The notes under the pieces are model-generated. The model saw only the letters and a list, made by a program, of their open reading frames with translations, did not search any database and was not told the origin of the DNA. Source: a bacterium (lineage in GTDB: Bacteria > Pseudomonadota > Gammaproteobacteria > Pseudomonadales > Moraxellaceae). Taken from it: DNA of 64,000 nt. A program made the position numbers and the translations under genes. Shown piece by piece: positions 51,493 through 63,075 of this stretch; position 1 is the first letter of the stretch, and every line of letters begins with the position of its first letter. The stretch lies in assembly GCA_029945725.1 (NCBI GenBank), contig JAQSDB010000003.1, positions 189,842-253,841 on the forward strand, written 5' to 3'.

Positions 51493-53682
51493 TTAGGCGT
51501 GTTCAGGCAATTTGAAGCCGGCGACCGACTGACGCAACTCATTGGCCATTTCTGCAAGATTACCAATTGAGCGCGCAGTCGCAATCGTACCCGCTGTCGT
51601 CTGCGAGGTGATTTCCTGAATCACGTTCATGGTATTGGAGATATGGCCTGCAGAAGCTGCCTGCTGGCGAGCGGCATTCGAAATATTCTGGATAAGGTCG
51701 GCGAGATTTCTCGACACCGTTTCAATCTCTTCCAGAGCCACACCGGCGTCCTGTGCGAGTCGCGCACCACGCACCACTTCGGCAGTGGTTTGTTCCATCG
51801 AAATAACGGCTTCGTTGGTATCGGTTTGAATCGTTTTCACCAACTGTTCAATCTGTTTCGTTGCAGCAGCAGAGCGCTCGGCAAGACGCTGCACTTCATC
51901 GGCCACCACCGCAAAACCTCGACCGGCATCACCAGCCATGGATGCCTGGATCGCCGCGTTCAAGGCCAGAATGTTTGTCTGGTCAGCGATATCATTAATA
52001 AGCGACACAATGTCACCAATTTCCTGCGATGACTCACCAAGACGTTTGATACGTTTTGACGTTTCCTGAATCTGTTCACGAATCGTATCCATGCCAGAGA
52101 TGGTGTTTTGCACCACTTCAGCACCCTTGTGGGCAATACCCACAGAGCGCTCGGCCACTGCGGCAGACTCGGCAGCATTGGCCGACACCTGGTCAATGGA
52201 CACGGCCATTTCATTAACGGCAGCAGAGGCGCCGGCAATTTCCTGAGCCTGATGCTCCGAGGCTTCGGCAAGATGCATCGCCGTAGACTGGGTCTCCTGA
52301 GCAGCAGCAGACACCTGCACAGCTGTCTGGTTAATCGTGGTAACAAGGCCGCGCAACTGGTCAATCGAGTAGTTGATCGAGTCGGCAATGGCGCCTGTAA
52401 AATCTTCGGTAACCGTTGCCTGTACCGTTAGATCACCGTCAGCAAGGTCGCCAAGCTCATCAAGGAGACGCAAAATAGCATCCTGATTACGACGATTCTC
52501 CGATTCGATCTGTTCGGCTCGCGCCATTTCCTGATTACGCTCAACCTGGGCACTGATGCGATCGCGGTTGGCGCCGATGGAGAAAAGCTTCATGCCGCAA
52601 GCAATGCCAAGAATCAATGCCACAATGCCGATCAGGGTATAGATCGTTGTATCAGCGCCCTCAGCAACTTTCGTTGACAACTCAGTGGTGGCATCAAGCA
52701 TGCCCTTGGAGTCGCGGAAAATGGAATCTGCCGCTTCACGCACCTGAAACAACTCTGGCGAAGTCTCAAGAATGGCATCTGCCGACTTTTTCACAGACTG
52801 GTCAAAGCTTTCAGCAATTGCCGAGAGGGCATCTTGCGCTTCCGGATCAGTTACCTGTTGCACGCCCAGCGCAGCATCACCATCGAGCATACCCTTCAGC
52901 ACACGTTCGAATTGTGCAGAGTCACGTCCAAAGGAGTCGGCAGAAGTAACTGCGTCAGTGCCACCCTGCAGCACCTTGTTAACGGAGCGCAAGATACGCT
53001 CTGCCAATACGGACTGTTGTTTGGCAATTGAGATCTGGCCAGCAGATGCCTTCGTACGCAACATGCCCTCAACCACGATATCGTATTCTGCCTGCAGGTC
53101 AGGAACGGTTTCCGTCAGCGTCTGCGCGAGCTCGTGCAGACCTGTCACCGAGGCTTTGCCATCCAGCACAATCTTGGCGTTATTGGAGACAGGCTGCCAA
53201 ATCTTCTCGACGCCAAGCATCTCAGGCGCCTTTTCGCCTCGCGAAGCCTTGAGTGCGCCCCAACGCTCCTGGAAATCATCGTGTGCCTTCTTCAGCTGCG
53301 CGAAAGCTTCGTCATTACCGCCAGCTGCTTCCGTCGCATTCTTGGCAATATCCTGAGAAAGCACGCGCAGCTCGGAGGCGTTCTTGATCATGGTAGTGGC
53401 GTTATAACTCTTCACACCCACCACGAAGAATGCGGCCACCACCACCGCCAATGCGGCCGCCAACCCTATCAGCCAAGGCTTTGTATCCGCCACGTCACTG
53501 GAGGTATCCGTGAATAGAGAGGACCAGAACTCACGCTGAAGTAAAGAGCGAAAGCTTTCTTTGGAGAAAACACGCTTCCATTCAACGTTCGTGAATTTGT
53601 CACGAGCAGCTTGCAGATTTGGATTCATACCATCAGCCCTCGACGGCCCCCTGTTGTAATTTTTTAATTGGCAGACCGGCAT
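51493..53682 (-). CDS. pilJ: type IV pilus methyl-accepting chemotaxis protein PilJ
   Basis: MCP signalling hairpin [54 protein letters not shown]. Confidence 0.94.
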   Translation of the reverse strand: MPVCQLKNYNRGPSRADGMNPNLQAARDKFTNVEWKRVFSKESFRSLLQREFWSSLFTDTSSDVADTKPWLIGLAAALAVVVAAFFVVGVKSYNATTMIKNASELRVLSQDIAKNATEAAGGNDEAFAQLKKAHDDFQERWGALKASRGEKAPEMLGVEKIWQPVSNNAKIVLDGKASVTGLHELAQTLTETVPDLQAEYDIVVEGMLRTKASAGQISIAKQQSVLAERILRSVNKVLQGGTDAVTSADSFGRDSAQFERVLKGMLDGDAALGVQQVTDPEAQDALSAIAESFDQSVKKSADAILETSPELFQVREAADSIFRDSKGMLDATTELSTKVAEGADTTIYTLIGIVALILGIACGMKLFSIGANRDRISAQVERNQEMARAEQIESENRRNQDAILRLLDELGDLADGDLTVQATVTEDFTGAIADSINYSIDQLRGLVTTINQTAVQVSAAAQETQSTAMHLAEASEHQAQEIAGASAAVNEMAVSIDQVSANAAESAAVAERSVGIAHKGAEVVQNTISGMDTIREQIQETSKRIKRLGESSQEIGDIVSLINDIADQTNILALNAAIQASMAGDAGRGFAVVADEVQRLAERSAAATKQIEQLVKTIQTDTNEAVISMEQTTAEVVRGARLAQDAGVALEEIETVSRNLADLIQNISNAARQQAASAGHISNTMNVIQEITSQTTAGTIATARSIGNLAEMANELRQSVAGFKLPEHA

Positions 53683-53707
53683 GCCGGTCCATTTTCAAGC
53701 TGCATTC

Positions 53708-54244
53708 TCAGGAATGGGCAGCCTGTAGAAACTGTGGATCCTCTACCAGTCGGCTCAGGCTGAAAATCGTCCATTGACGGTCTTCACGCTTAAAAGCCCC
53801 CTGTACAAACGGCACCAGTTCGGCAGGTACCGCAGGTGTTTCTGCGGAGTAATCCTGCACAGGAAAGTGCTGCATACCCAACACGTCATCCACGACCAGC
53901 CCGCTGAAAATATCGCCCTGATCAATCACGATCAGGCGACGTCTGTGCTCCTGCAGGGTAGACAGCCGATTGAAATAACCCAGAAGGTCCATGATCGGCA
54001 GCAAGCGGCCACGCACATTGGCAATTCCCTTCATCCATGACCTCACCCCGGGCACATGGGTATAGCGCGGCACTGCCAGCACCTCGGAAACCTCCCCCAT
54101 GGCCGCAAGAAAATACTGGCCATCAAGCGTAAAGCCGATACCGCTCCAGTACTCGATTGCCTGCCCGTCAGCAGGCAGACCCAAAGTGCGCTGCCTGGAT
54201 CTTTCTGCAATTTCGAGAAGCTTTATGAAGCCCTTAGCCGCCAT
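53708..54244 (-). CDS. pilI: CheW-like protein PilI
   Basis: VPRYTHVPGVRSWMKGIANVRGRLLPIMDLLGYF; synteny. Confidence 0.92.
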   Translation of the reverse strand: MAAKGFIKLLEIAERSRQRTLGLPADGQAIEYWSGIGFTLDGQYFLAAMGEVSEVLAVPRYTHVPGVRSWMKGIANVRGRLLPIMDLLGYFNRLSTLQEHRRRLIVIDQGDIFSGLVVDDVLGMQHFPVQDYSAETPAVPAELVPFVQGAFKREDRQWTIFSLSRLVEDPQFLQAAHS

Positions 54245-54267
54245 GATATCTACTTGTTATTTTTGGG

Positions 54268-54636
54268 TTATTTGCCAGGAACCAGGCTGGCAATAGTCTG
54301 CATCAGGAAAGTTTCATCCACCGGCTTGGTCAGATAGTCCCTCGCACCCTGACGCTTACCCCAGACACGATCAGTCTCCTGATCCTTGGTCGTTACAATC
54401 ACGATCGGAATATGGGCCGTATCTTCACCTTTGGTGAGCTGACGGGTAGCCTGAAAGCCATTCAGACCGGGCATTACTACGTCCATCAAAACCAGATCTG
54501 GCTGCTCAGCACGCGCCATCGCAACACCATCAGCGCCATTGGCAGCCTCAAGAACCTGATGACCATGCTTTTCAAGAATTTCACGGAAGCGATAAGTTTC
54601 CGTGGGTGAATCATCAACGATCAGAATACGCGCCAT
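54268..54636 (-). CDS. pilH: response regulator PilH
   Basis: ARILIVDDSPTETYRFREILEKHGHQVLEAANGADG; synteny. Confidence 0.92.
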   Translation of the reverse strand: MARILIVDDSPTETYRFREILEKHGHQVLEAANGADGVAMARAEQPDLVLMDVVMPGLNGFQATRQLTKGEDTAHIPIVIVTTKDQETDRVWGKRQGARDYLTKPVDETFLMQTIASLVPGK

Positions 54637-54668
54637 AGTCCCCCCGCAAATGCTTGCCAGTCCGCGGC

Positions 54669-55055
54669 CTAGACCCGGACATGCTGCCGAATTGCACCCA
54701 GTAACTCTTCCTTACTGAATGGCTTGGTCAGGTACTCGTCAGAGCCCACAATACGCCCCTTGGCCTTGTCAAAAAGACCGTCCTTCGATGACAGCATGAT
54801 CACCGGAGTAGCCTTGAAGGCAGAGTTATTCTTGATCAATGCACAGGTCTGATAGCCATCCAGCCGCGGCATCATGATGTCGACGAAGATGATGTGCGGA
54901 TTGGTATCGGCAATCTTGGCAAGAGCATCAAAGCCGTCAGTTGCCGTAATCACGGTACAGCCAGCTTTTTGCAGCAGGGTTTCTGCAGTGCGGCGAATAG
55001 TCTTGGAGTCGTCAATCACCATGACTTTCAAACCGTCGAAATTATCTTCTGACAT
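54669..55055 (-). CDS. pilG: response regulator PilG
   Basis: LKVMVIDDSKTIRRTAETLLQKAGCTVITATDGFDALAKI; synteny. Confidence 0.92.
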   Translation of the reverse strand: MSEDNFDGLKVMVIDDSKTIRRTAETLLQKAGCTVITATDGFDALAKIADTNPHIIFVDIMMPRLDGYQTCALIKNNSAFKATPVIMLSSKDGLFDKAKGRIVGSDEYLTKPFSKEELLGAIRQHVRV

Positions 55056-55320
55056 TGGAGCAGCCTTTTTTCTTTCGGATGAGGCTTTTTAGGAGCCTGC
55101 TTCGGGCATGAAAAAAACCGGAAGAGGACTATCGCATCAAGCCACAGGGCAATAGAAACGACAGAATGGCACCGTTTTAACACAGTTTTTCAGGGCCCGC
55201 TACATGGGCCAAAAAGTAAAAGCCCCTGTCGCGAATCAAGTCGGGACAAGGGCTTAGCGCAATTTTCTGACGAGCCACTGCAAGTTTGGGCATGAGCGGC
55301 AAGTCGCCACCCCCAAAGCG

Positions 55321-56418
55321 TCAAATCACATAGTCACTAACCGCCCCGCCCTGGTCGGCAGAAAGAAAGACCCGAGCCTGGCGCGGCCGAAAATAGACCG
55401 TCTCGCCCTCTTCCACAGGCTCTGACAAGTAGCGCTCGCGCGAGAGCTCGACTTCAACCTTCTCGTTGGCATGCGCCAGCACCAGACGAACCAGACCACC
55501 CAATCGCCTGACCTCATCAACACGCCCCGTCAGGGACTCCGGCAGCGGCAGCCGCGAGAGCTCGATATCATGCGGACGGACATAGGCAACGGCCTGCGAG
55601 GCATCCACGCCGGCATGCTCGCTGACCTCAAGCCGCAGGCCACCCAGGTCGGCCCAGCCGTGATCCACACGGCCGTGAAAAAGATTCACATTGCCGAGGA
55701 AGCTGTAAACAAAAGGGCTGGCAGGGGCCTGATAGACCTCGTCCGGCGTACCCACCTGCTCAATATGCCCCTTGTTGAGCACTACAATGCGGTCAGCAAC
55801 CTCCAGCGCCTCCTCCTGATCATGGGTCACAAACACCGAGGTGACATGAATCTCGTCATGCAGCTGACGCAACCAGCGCCTGAGATCCTTGCGTACTTTT
55901 GCATCAAGCGCCCCGAAGGGTTCATCCAGCAGTAACAGTTTTGGCTCAACCGCCAGCGCACGGGCGAGAGCAATACGCTGACGCTGCCCCCCGGAAAGCT
56001 GACTGGGATAACGGTCTGCCAGCCAGTCCAGCTGCACCAGCTCCAGCAGTGCATGAACCTTCTTGCGAATCTCTGCCTCGGAAGGTCGCTGTTTGCGCGG
56101 GCGCACGCGCAAACCAAAAGCCACATTCTCAAAAACACTCATATGGCGAAACAATGCATAGTGCTGGAAAACAAAGCCAACCTGGCGATCGCGCACATGC
56201 TGATCGGTCGTGTCTTCACCATGAAAAAGAATGCTGCCATTGTCCGCCGATTCAAGGCCCGCAATAATGCGTAGCAGTGTTGTCTTGCCACAACCAGAGG
56301 GGCCCAGCAACGCTACCAGCTCGCCGGTTTCCACCGTAAGACTCACATTATCCAGCGCGACAAAGTCGCCAAAGCGCTTGCTGATATTCCTGATATCGAT
56401 GCTCATTATGTATGTCAT
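55321..56418 (-). CDS. cysA: sulfate/thiosulfate ABC transporter ATP-binding protein
   Basis: [58 protein letters not shown]. Confidence 0.95.
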   Translation of the reverse strand: MTYIMSIDIRNISKRFGDFVALDNVSLTVETGELVALLGPSGCGKTTLLRIIAGLESADNGSILFHGEDTTDQHVRDRQVGFVFQHYALFRHMSVFENVAFGLRVRPRKQRPSEAEIRKKVHALLELVQLDWLADRYPSQLSGGQRQRIALARALAVEPKLLLLDEPFGALDAKVRKDLRRWLRQLHDEIHVTSVFVTHDQEEALEVADRIVVLNKGHIEQVGTPDEVYQAPASPFVYSFLGNVNLFHGRVDHGWADLGGLRLEVSEHAGVDASQAVAYVRPHDIELSRLPLPESLTGRVDEVRRLGGLVRLVLAHANEKVEVELSRERYLSEPVEEGETVYFRPRQARVFLSADQGGAVSDYVI

Positions 56419-56425
56419 CCGCCCT

Positions 56426-57325
56426 TTAATTATTCACTGGACCGGATTCCTGATATCCGGAACGCAATGCCTTGATTTCCTTTGCCAGTTGCCACTCGGC
56501 AAAGCTTTTGATCAGCAAGGTGATCAACGCCAGAAAGGCCAGCAGCGAGGCAACAGCAAACGCTGCCACGAAGTTGTATTCGTTGTAGAGAATCTCAACC
56601 TGCAATGGCATGGTATTGGTCAAGCCTCGAATATGCCCAGAGACCACTGATACCGCACCAAACTCTCCCATGGCACGCGCGTTACAGAGAATAACGCCAT
56701 AAAGAATCCCCCACTTTATGTTCGGCAAAGTGACATGCCAGAAGGTCTTGAAGCCGGAAGCACCCAGTGTAATTGCAGCCTCCTCCTCTTCGATCCCTTG
56801 CGATTGCATCAAGGGAATCAGTTCACGCGCTACAAAAGGAAACGTTACAAATAACGTCGCCAGAACAATCCCTGGCACTGCAAAAAGTATCTTGATGTCA
56901 TGTTCATAAAGCCACTCACCAAAAACCCCCTGAGCACCGAACAGCAACACATAGATAAGGCCGGCAATGACAGGCGACACGGCAAAGGGAAGATCAATAA
57001 GGGTGATCAGTAACTGCTTGCCGCGGAAATCAAATTTTGCAATTGCCCATGCGGCCGACACCCCGAAAACAAGATTAAGCGGAACGGAAATCCCTGCTGC
57101 AATCAGTGTCAGCTTGATGGCCGACAATGCATCCGGATCTTTGAGCGCCGAAAAGTAAGCTTCAGCGCCCTTTCTAAATGCCTCCACAAAAACAGCAGCG
57201 AGCGGCGCCAGCAAAAAGATCGCCAGAAAAAGCATGGCAACGCCAATTAGCAGCGCACGAATCCACCACGCCTCCGTAGTGGCGCTAGTGCGCCTGGATG
57301 CGGTCACCGATGAATGAATAGACAT
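56426..57325 (-). CDS. cysW: sulfate ABC transporter permease CysW
   Basis: [69 protein letters not shown]. Confidence 0.94.
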   Translation of the reverse strand: MSIHSSVTASRRTSATTEAWWIRALLIGVAMLFLAIFLLAPLAAVFVEAFRKGAEAYFSALKDPDALSAIKLTLIAAGISVPLNLVFGVSAAWAIAKFDFRGKQLLITLIDLPFAVSPVIAGLIYVLLFGAQGVFGEWLYEHDIKILFAVPGIVLATLFVTFPFVARELIPLMQSQGIEEEEAAITLGASGFKTFWHVTLPNIKWGILYGVILCNARAMGEFGAVSVVSGHIRGLTNTMPLQVEILYNEYNFVAAFAVASLLAFLALITLLIKSFAEWQLAKEIKALRSGYQESGPVNN

Positions 57326-57337
57326 AATTATTCCTGA

Positions 57338-58177
57338 TCAGATACGACCGTGACGGCGCTGACTCCAGGCCTGCAAGCCATTCACTGTCAGCAACAAGAC
57401 AAAAGAAATCAGCATCATGACCAAAGCAATCGCCGTTGCTCCCGCATAATTGTATTGCTCCAGCTGGGTGATAATGAGCAGGGGGGTGATTTCAGAAATC
57501 ATCGGCATATTGCCGGCAATGAAAATTACCGATCCGTATTCGCCAATGGCCCGCGCAAACGCCAAGGCAAAACCCGTAATCAATGCCGGCAAAATAGCCG
57601 GAAAAATGACTTTCAAAAAAGTCTGCCCGCGGCTGGCGCCCAGACTGACGGCCGCCTCCTCCACCTCAACCTCAAGATCCTCCAGCACGGGCTGCAGCGT
57701 TCTCACCACAAAAGGCAAACCAATAAAAGTCAGGGCCACGACAACCCCCAAAGGCTTGAAAGCAACCTTGATTCCGAGGGGCTCAAGGTACTGGCCAATC
57801 CAGCCATTCGGGACAAAAAGTGTTGTCAGTGCAATGCCGGCCACCGCTGTGGGCAAGGCAAAGGGCAGATCCACCAGCGCATCAATCAGGCGCCGGCCCG
57901 GAAAGCGGTAGCGCACCAGCACCCAGGCCACCAGAAAACCAAAAACCGCATTGATCACAGCGCCGATAAATGCCGCGCCAAAGCTCAGACGGTACGATGC
58001 CATGACACGTGGCGAGGTCACGATGCCCACAAAGTCACCCCATGACAAAGAGGCGCTCTTCCAGAACAGACCGGAAAGGGGAATGAGGATAAGCAGACTG
58101 AGATAAAAGATCGTGAAGCCCATCGTCAGGCCGAAGCCAGGCAACACACTGGGCTTTCGCCAAAATGACTGTGTCAT
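57338..58177 (-). CDS. cysT: sulfate ABC transporter permease CysT
   Basis: LPGFGLTMGFTIFYLSLLILIPLSGL; ARAIGEYGSVIFIAGNMP; start at MTQSFWRKPS. Confidence 0.93.
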   Translation of the reverse strand: MTQSFWRKPSVLPGFGLTMGFTIFYLSLLILIPLSGLFWKSASLSWGDFVGIVTSPRVMASYRLSFGAAFIGAVINAVFGFLVAWVLVRYRFPGRRLIDALVDLPFALPTAVAGIALTTLFVPNGWIGQYLEPLGIKVAFKPLGVVVALTFIGLPFVVRTLQPVLEDLEVEVEEAAVSLGASRGQTFLKVIFPAILPALITGFALAFARAIGEYGSVIFIAGNMPMISEITPLLIITQLEQYNYAGATAIALVMMLISFVLLLTVNGLQAWSQRRHGRI

Positions 58178-58325
58178 AAACCGTACAACCCCAAAAAATA
58201 CGCCAAGACCGCCCAAGGTGCGGCAGACACAGGGCCCCTGCGAATGGCGGCGGCCACTTTATCCGTAGAAAAATGACAGATGAAATACCAATTACGCAGG
58301 ACGAGCTGCTTTTTGGTTATAACCC

Positions 58326-59039
58326 TCAGGAGGCGAAGCGTATGCCCTCTGCTCCGCTCCCGCGTTTGCGCGGAGCCTCATTGGCAAAACGGTAACCGCT
58401 ACCACGGACCGCTTCGATCAGGTGACCCGAGCCATAGCGGGCCAATTGATTGCGCAGACGGTAAACGTGCACATCAACGGTACGCTCCTCCACAAAGCCC
58501 TGATCTGCCCACACCGTTTCCAGCAATTGGGCGCGCGTATAAACGCGGCCGGGGTGAGCCATAAGGAAATACAGAAGGCGGAATGCCAGTGAGGTCAGAT
58601 TCAGCGGTAGATGTCCCACCCATGCCTGTTGCTGACCCGGATCCAGTCGCAGCCCCTCCAGCTCCAGAGGCGTCAGTTCGGACGGGCCTGGTTTCAGCAC
58701 AGCCTTGAGCTTGAGCAGTAACTCACGCGGCTCTGTCGACACCCGGTGCACCGATGGCGCAATCGCCACTCCCGGCAACTCATCCAGCACCAGGGCCGGC
58801 AGGCGCCGCGAGTCCGGCAAATGCCGGCGCAAGGGCGACACCAGCACGGCCGCGTGTTGCCGACTGCCCAGAACAAGGACGTCAGGCACCACAGCAGGCT
58901 CCTGCTGATGCAGGAAGTGCAGGGCCTCATCGCTGTCGCCGGCGGCGATCACGATATAACCGCCCTGTTGCTCAAGCACATGGGTGACAAAGCGGCGCGC
59001 CAGCTCATGCTCATGGATCAGTAATACGACGGTGCTCAT
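58326..59039 (-). CDS. OmpR/PhoB-type winged-helix response regulator with atypical receiver
   Basis: C-terminal RVYTRAQLLETVWADQGFVEERTVDVHVYRLRNQL...VRGSGYRFA; receiver lacks recognisable acidic pair and phospho-Asp. Confidence 0.85.
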   Translation of the reverse strand: MSTVVLLIHEHELARRFVTHVLEQQGGYIVIAAGDSDEALHFLHQQEPAVVPDVLVLGSRQHAAVLVSPLRRHLPDSRRLPALVLDELPGVAIAPSVHRVSTEPRELLLKLKAVLKPGPSELTPLELEGLRLDPGQQQAWVGHLPLNLTSLAFRLLYFLMAHPGRVYTRAQLLETVWADQGFVEERTVDVHVYRLRNQLARYGSGHLIEAVRGSGYRFANEAPRKRGSGAEGIRFAS

Positions 59040-59071
59040 GATTCGGATTCCTGTTCGCGCACGGCGGCTGA

Positions 59072-60076
59072 TTACTTCGCAGCCGGAACATAGATCTGGT
59101 CAAAAAGGCCGCCATCTGCAAAATGGATGCCCTGCACTCTTTTCCAGCCCCCCAGCGCGTCAATACCAACCAGCTTCAGCGGCTTGAATGTCGCCGAATA
59201 CTGACTCCGCACGACGGCATCGCGCGGGCGCAAATAATGCCTGGCTGCCAGTTTTTGACCTTCCGTCGAATAGAGATACTCCAGATAGGCGCGGGACTGC
59301 TTCAGCGTGCCATGTTTGCTGGCAAACTTTTCAACCACTGCCACGGGTGGCTCGGCAAGAATACTGACCGATGGATAGATTATTTCCAGATTGGCATCAG
59401 CAAGCTCTCGCTGTGTCAGGAAGGCTTCATTCTCGAACGTAACGAGCACATCACCGATACCACGCTGCGCAAATGTTGTGGTCGCGCCACGGCCACCCGC
59501 ATCAAGAACAGGCACATTGCGGAAAAGCTTCTGCTCGAAATCAATCGCACTGGCGTCGCCACCCCCCTTTTTCCTCGCATAAATCCAGGCGCCAAGATAG
59601 GTATAGCGGCCATTACCAGAGGTCTTTGGATTAGGAATAATCACGGACAGGCCCGGCTTCACCAGATCCCCCCAGTCCTTGATGCCGTTTGGATTACCTT
59701 TACGCACCAAAAACACGATAGTGGAAGTAAACGGAGAGCTGTTATCGCGATATTTCTTCACCCAGTCTTTTGGCAATAGCTCCTTTTCTGCAAGAATATC
59801 GATGTCATTGGACTGATTCATGGTCGCTACATCTGCTTCGAGGCCGTCTGCCACGGCTCTCGCCTGCTTGCTGGAACCCCCGTGTGACTGATTGATCGTC
59901 AGCGTTTCTCCGGTCTTGTTTTTCCAGTAAACCGTGAAGACATCATTATAGTCCTTGAAAAATTCCCGGGTTACATCGTACGAAACATTGAGCAACGTAG
60001 CCGCAGATACTGACTGCGCCAACAAAATAGCAGCGGCAGTAAAACCAATATTTGAAATAATTCCGTGCTTTTTCAT
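59072..60076 (-). CDS. sbp: sulfate ABC transporter periplasmic binding protein (copy 1)
   Basis: LLNVSYDVTREFFKDYNDVF, QSHGGSSKQARAVADGLEADVATM, NPKTSGNGRYTYL. Confidence 0.93.
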   Translation of the reverse strand: MKKHGIISNIGFTAAAILLAQSVSAATLLNVSYDVTREFFKDYNDVFTVYWKNKTGETLTINQSHGGSSKQARAVADGLEADVATMNQSNDIDILAEKELLPKDWVKKYRDNSSPFTSTIVFLVRKGNPNGIKDWGDLVKPGLSVIIPNPKTSGNGRYTYLGAWIYARKKGGGDASAIDFEQKLFRNVPVLDAGGRGATTTFAQRGIGDVLVTFENEAFLTQRELADANLEIIYPSVSILAEPPVAVVEKFASKHGTLKQSRAYLEYLYSTEGQKLAARHYLRPRDAVVRSQYSATFKPLKLVGIDALGGWKRVQGIHFADGGLFDQIYVPAAK

Positions 60077-60098
60077 AATGCTTCCCTTTATTTTTCCT

Positions 60099-60314
60099 TC
60101 AGATAATGGCCAAAGCCACTTCCGTTGACTTGACCAATGCCACTACCTCGGTACCGACTACCAGATTAAGATCCCTGACGGACCTTGTGGTGATAACCGA
60201 TGTGACGATACCAAAGGGCGTCTCCACTTCGACCTCTGAAACTACTGGACCCGTGATAATTTCCTTGATATGGCCCCGGAACTGGTTTCGTACATTGATG
60301 GCTTCTATGCTCAT
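60099..60314 (-). CDS. Mop-like TOBE domain molybdopterin/oxyanion-binding protein
   Basis: MSIEAINVRNQFRGHIKEIITGPVVSEVEVETPFGIVTSVITTRSVRDLNLVVGTEVVALVKSTEVALA. Confidence 0.88.
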   Translation of the reverse strand: MSIEAINVRNQFRGHIKEIITGPVVSEVEVETPFGIVTSVITTRSVRDLNLVVGTEVVALVKSTEVALAII

Positions 60315-60404
60315 TTTTCTACTCCGGAATATTTTCGTTGCAGGCGAGAAAAGCCCCGTGCTGCCCGTCACAAGCATTCATGGCGACACGATCAGCAGAT
60401 CAGA

Positions 60405-61424
60405 TTATTTCTTTCCCGGCACATAGATCTGGTCAAAGGTGCCGCCATCCGCGAAATGCGTTTCAGTGGCAAGGCTCCAGCCGCCAAAATCCTTGATGCT
60501 GAAAAGCTTTATTTTCGGCAGCTGTTTTTCATATTTTGCGGCAGCTTTCGGGCTGGTCGGGCGGTAATAGTTGCGACCGGCAATGTCCTGCCCTTCGTCA
60601 CTGTAGAGGTACTGCAGATAGGCCTTTGCCACTTCAGTCGTGCCATGCTTCCTGGCATTCCGGTCAACCACTGCTACCGGTGGCTCCGCCAGAATACTGA
60701 TCGACGGCACCACGATTTCAACTTTCTCCGGGCCCAGCTCCTTCACCGCTAGGAAGGCTTCGTTTTCCCATGCCAGCAGGACATCACCGATACCACGCTC
60801 AACGAAGGTGGTCGTGGAGCCTCGCGCACCGGAATCCAGCACAGGCACATTCTGATAAAGCTTCTTCACGAAGGCCTTGGCGGTATCGGTATTGGCGCCC
60901 GGCTGGCGCAGGGCATAACCCCAGGCCGCAAGATAATTCCAGCGCGCTCCGCCCGAGGTTTTGGGATTGGGCGTGATCACCTGCAGCCCTGGCCTGACCA
61001 GATCACCCCAGTCCTTGATGCCTTTGGGATTTCCCTTGCGCACCAGAAATACAATCGTGGAAGTGTAGGGAGCGCTGTTATGGGGGAGGCGCCTGGCCCA
61101 GTTTTCATCAAGCAGCCTGGCCTTGCTGGCCAGGGGATCAATATCGCCTGCCAGTGCCAGGGTCACGACATCCGCCTCGAGACCATCAATCACCGAACGG
61201 GCCTGCTTGCCAGAACCGCCATGGGACTGCCTGACCACCACATCATCCCCTGTCCTGGCTTTCCAGTACCGGGCAAAGGCCTGGTTGTAATCCTGATAAA
61301 GTTCGCGAGTGGGATCGTAGGAAACGTTGAGCAGATTGATCTCGGCAGCACTGGCAGCCGCCGCTGACACCCCAAGCGCAAGCACTAGCGCGCTGACACC
61401 CAGACGGAAAAAGGAGATTTTCAT
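60405..61424 (-). CDS. sulfate ABC transporter periplasmic binding protein (copy 2)
   Basis: [57 protein letters not shown]. Confidence 0.93.
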   Translation of the reverse strand: MKISFFRLGVSALVLALGVSAAAASAAEINLLNVSYDPTRELYQDYNQAFARYWKARTGDDVVVRQSHGGSGKQARSVIDGLEADVVTLALAGDIDPLASKARLLDENWARRLPHNSAPYTSTIVFLVRKGNPKGIKDWGDLVRPGLQVITPNPKTSGGARWNYLAAWGYALRQPGANTDTAKAFVKKLYQNVPVLDSGARGSTTTFVERGIGDVLLAWENEAFLAVKELGPEKVEIVVPSISILAEPPVAVVDRNARKHGTTEVAKAYLQYLYSDEGQDIAGRNYYRPTSPKAAAKYEKQLPKIKLFSIKDFGGWSLATETHFADGGTFDQIYVPGKK

Positions 61425-61520
61425 GGCACACCCCGAAAACAAATGAATTGATTAGGGGGCTGATGCTATTGCGACAAGGAAGAGTTTAAAAAGAATAAAT
61501 AGTTACTCACTTATAACCAA

Positions 61521-62282
61521 TTACCATCCCATCAAGGCATCCACCAGAAGTTTGCCGCCGGCCACCACGGTCAGAATCTCAAAGGCATGCTTGACCAGCC
61601 GGTTTCCCTTGAGCAGGGCCCAGTGGGCGCCAATATACCCCCCCAGAAATGAGCCCAGCAGCAAGGGGGGCAACCAGTCCCATTTGACTGGCGCCTGTAC
61701 CGACAGCATCGCGGCACCGAGGCCATTCCAGAAAAGCCCGACCAGGATCAAGGTGTAGGAAACAGCACGGGTGTAATCGAGACCGAACCATCGTACCAGC
61801 CAGATTGTGACGAACAGGCCGGTACCCGATGTGAGCGAACCATTGAGAACGCCCGTCAGAAACAACACCAGTCCGCCGAGCACAAGGCCCGACCGGTCGC
61901 GATGACGGCGCTCGCTACACTGCCCGAGCTGTGGCCGGCGCCATGAATAAACACCCAGGCCCAGAGTCAGCAGCCCGAGGGCAAGCTCTGCCCAGCGATC
62001 GGGAATGCGCAGGATCAGCTGGGTGCCGAGAAGGACTCCGGGCCAGCCACAAGCCAGGATGAACAGAGCAAAGCGCCAGCGCATCCGCCCCTCGCGCAGG
62101 TGCCGGATCGTGGCACCCACACCCAGCGCAACACTGGCAATCTTGTGCGTCGCCAATGCCGCAGGAAATCCCAGGCCAAGCATCAGCAGGGCCGGTAACT
62201 GCAGGAGGCCTGCGCCGCCACCGGCCAGGGCGGAAAGGGTGTTTGCCAGCAGCGCCACAAAAAACAAAACCACGACATCCAT
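61521..62282 (-). CDS. TSUP/TauE-SafE family sulfite exporter-like membrane protein
   Basis: SALAGGGAGLLQLPALLMLGLGFPAALATHKIASVALG; hydrophobic segments. Confidence 0.88.
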   Translation of the reverse strand: MDVVVLFFVALLANTLSALAGGGAGLLQLPALLMLGLGFPAALATHKIASVALGVGATIRHLREGRMRWRFALFILACGWPGVLLGTQLILRIPDRWAELALGLLTLGLGVYSWRRPQLGQCSERRHRDRSGLVLGGLVLFLTGVLNGSLTSGTGLFVTIWLVRWFGLDYTRAVSYTLILVGLFWNGLGAAMLSVQAPVKWDWLPPLLLGSFLGGYIGAHWALLKGNRLVKHAFEILTVVAGGKLLVDALMGW

Positions 62283-62365
62283 GACTGTCGGCCCTGAGCC
62301 TGCTCCCCTAGAATAGGCCCGGATTATAACGGAGCTGCCGTCTGCACTCCCCGGAGAAAAAGCCC

Positions 62366-63007
62366 ATGAAACCTCTTTTTTCCCTTCTGCTCCTGACCTG
62401 CATCCTTGGTGCGTCCATCACACAAGCGGCTGATGTCGAAGCGCGCTGGTACCGCTATTACGATGACAAGAAACAGCCGAACGTGACCGACAGTGTGACG
62501 TCCGACCATATCGCGCACGGCTATGACGAGCTCACCGCAGGCATGCAGGTCATCAAGCATGTGCCCGCGCAACGAACACTGACCGCCGAAGAGGTCGCTG
62601 CCGCCAAAGCCAAACGCGAGGCAGACGCGCAACGCGAACGTGACGACAAGCAACTCTTGCGCCTGTACTCATCCGTTGCCGATGCCGAGCATGCGCGCAA
62701 CCGGCAGCTTGATGCCGTACAGCTGCGCGTTGATTTCAGCACCAACTCTCTTACCAGTCTGCGTCAGCGCCGTGCTGCCGAGGCGCAAAAAGCGGCAGTT
62801 TTCGAACGCACCGGCAAGCCCGTACCAAAAGATACCAAGGACGGAATAGCTAACTACGACAAACAGATTCAAAGTGCGCAAACAGAAATAAGTGCACGAA
62901 AAGCTGAACAAGACAAGATTCGCAGCGACTTCGCGCCTGCAATTAAACGCCTTCAGGAACTAACTGCCACGCGAACGGGAAGCTCTCCGGCAATCACCAA
63001 ACCCTGA
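62366..63007 (+). CDS. DUF4124-like exported protein
   Basis: Signal peptide, AADVEARWYRYYDDKKQPNVTDSVTSDHIAHGYDEL, long charged helical C-terminus. Confidence 0.6.
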   Translation: MKPLFSLLLLTCILGASITQAADVEARWYRYYDDKKQPNVTDSVTSDHIAHGYDELTAGMQVIKHVPAQRTLTAEEVAAAKAKREADAQRERDDKQLLRLYSSVADAEHARNRQLDAVQLRVDFSTNSLTSLRQRRAAEAQKAAVFERTGKPVPKDTKDGIANYDKQIQSAQTEISARKAEQDKIRSDFAPAIKRLQELTATRTGSSPAITKP

Positions 63008-63018
63008 AATCAGAAAAT

Positions 63019-63046
63019 AAAAAAGCCGGCAGTTGCCGGCTTTTTT
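63019..63046. terminator. bidirectional terminator
   Basis: aaaaaagccggcagttgccggctttttt. Confidence 0.88.
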
Positions 63047-63075
63047 ATACGAGCTCAAGAACAAGCAGAAGCCAG

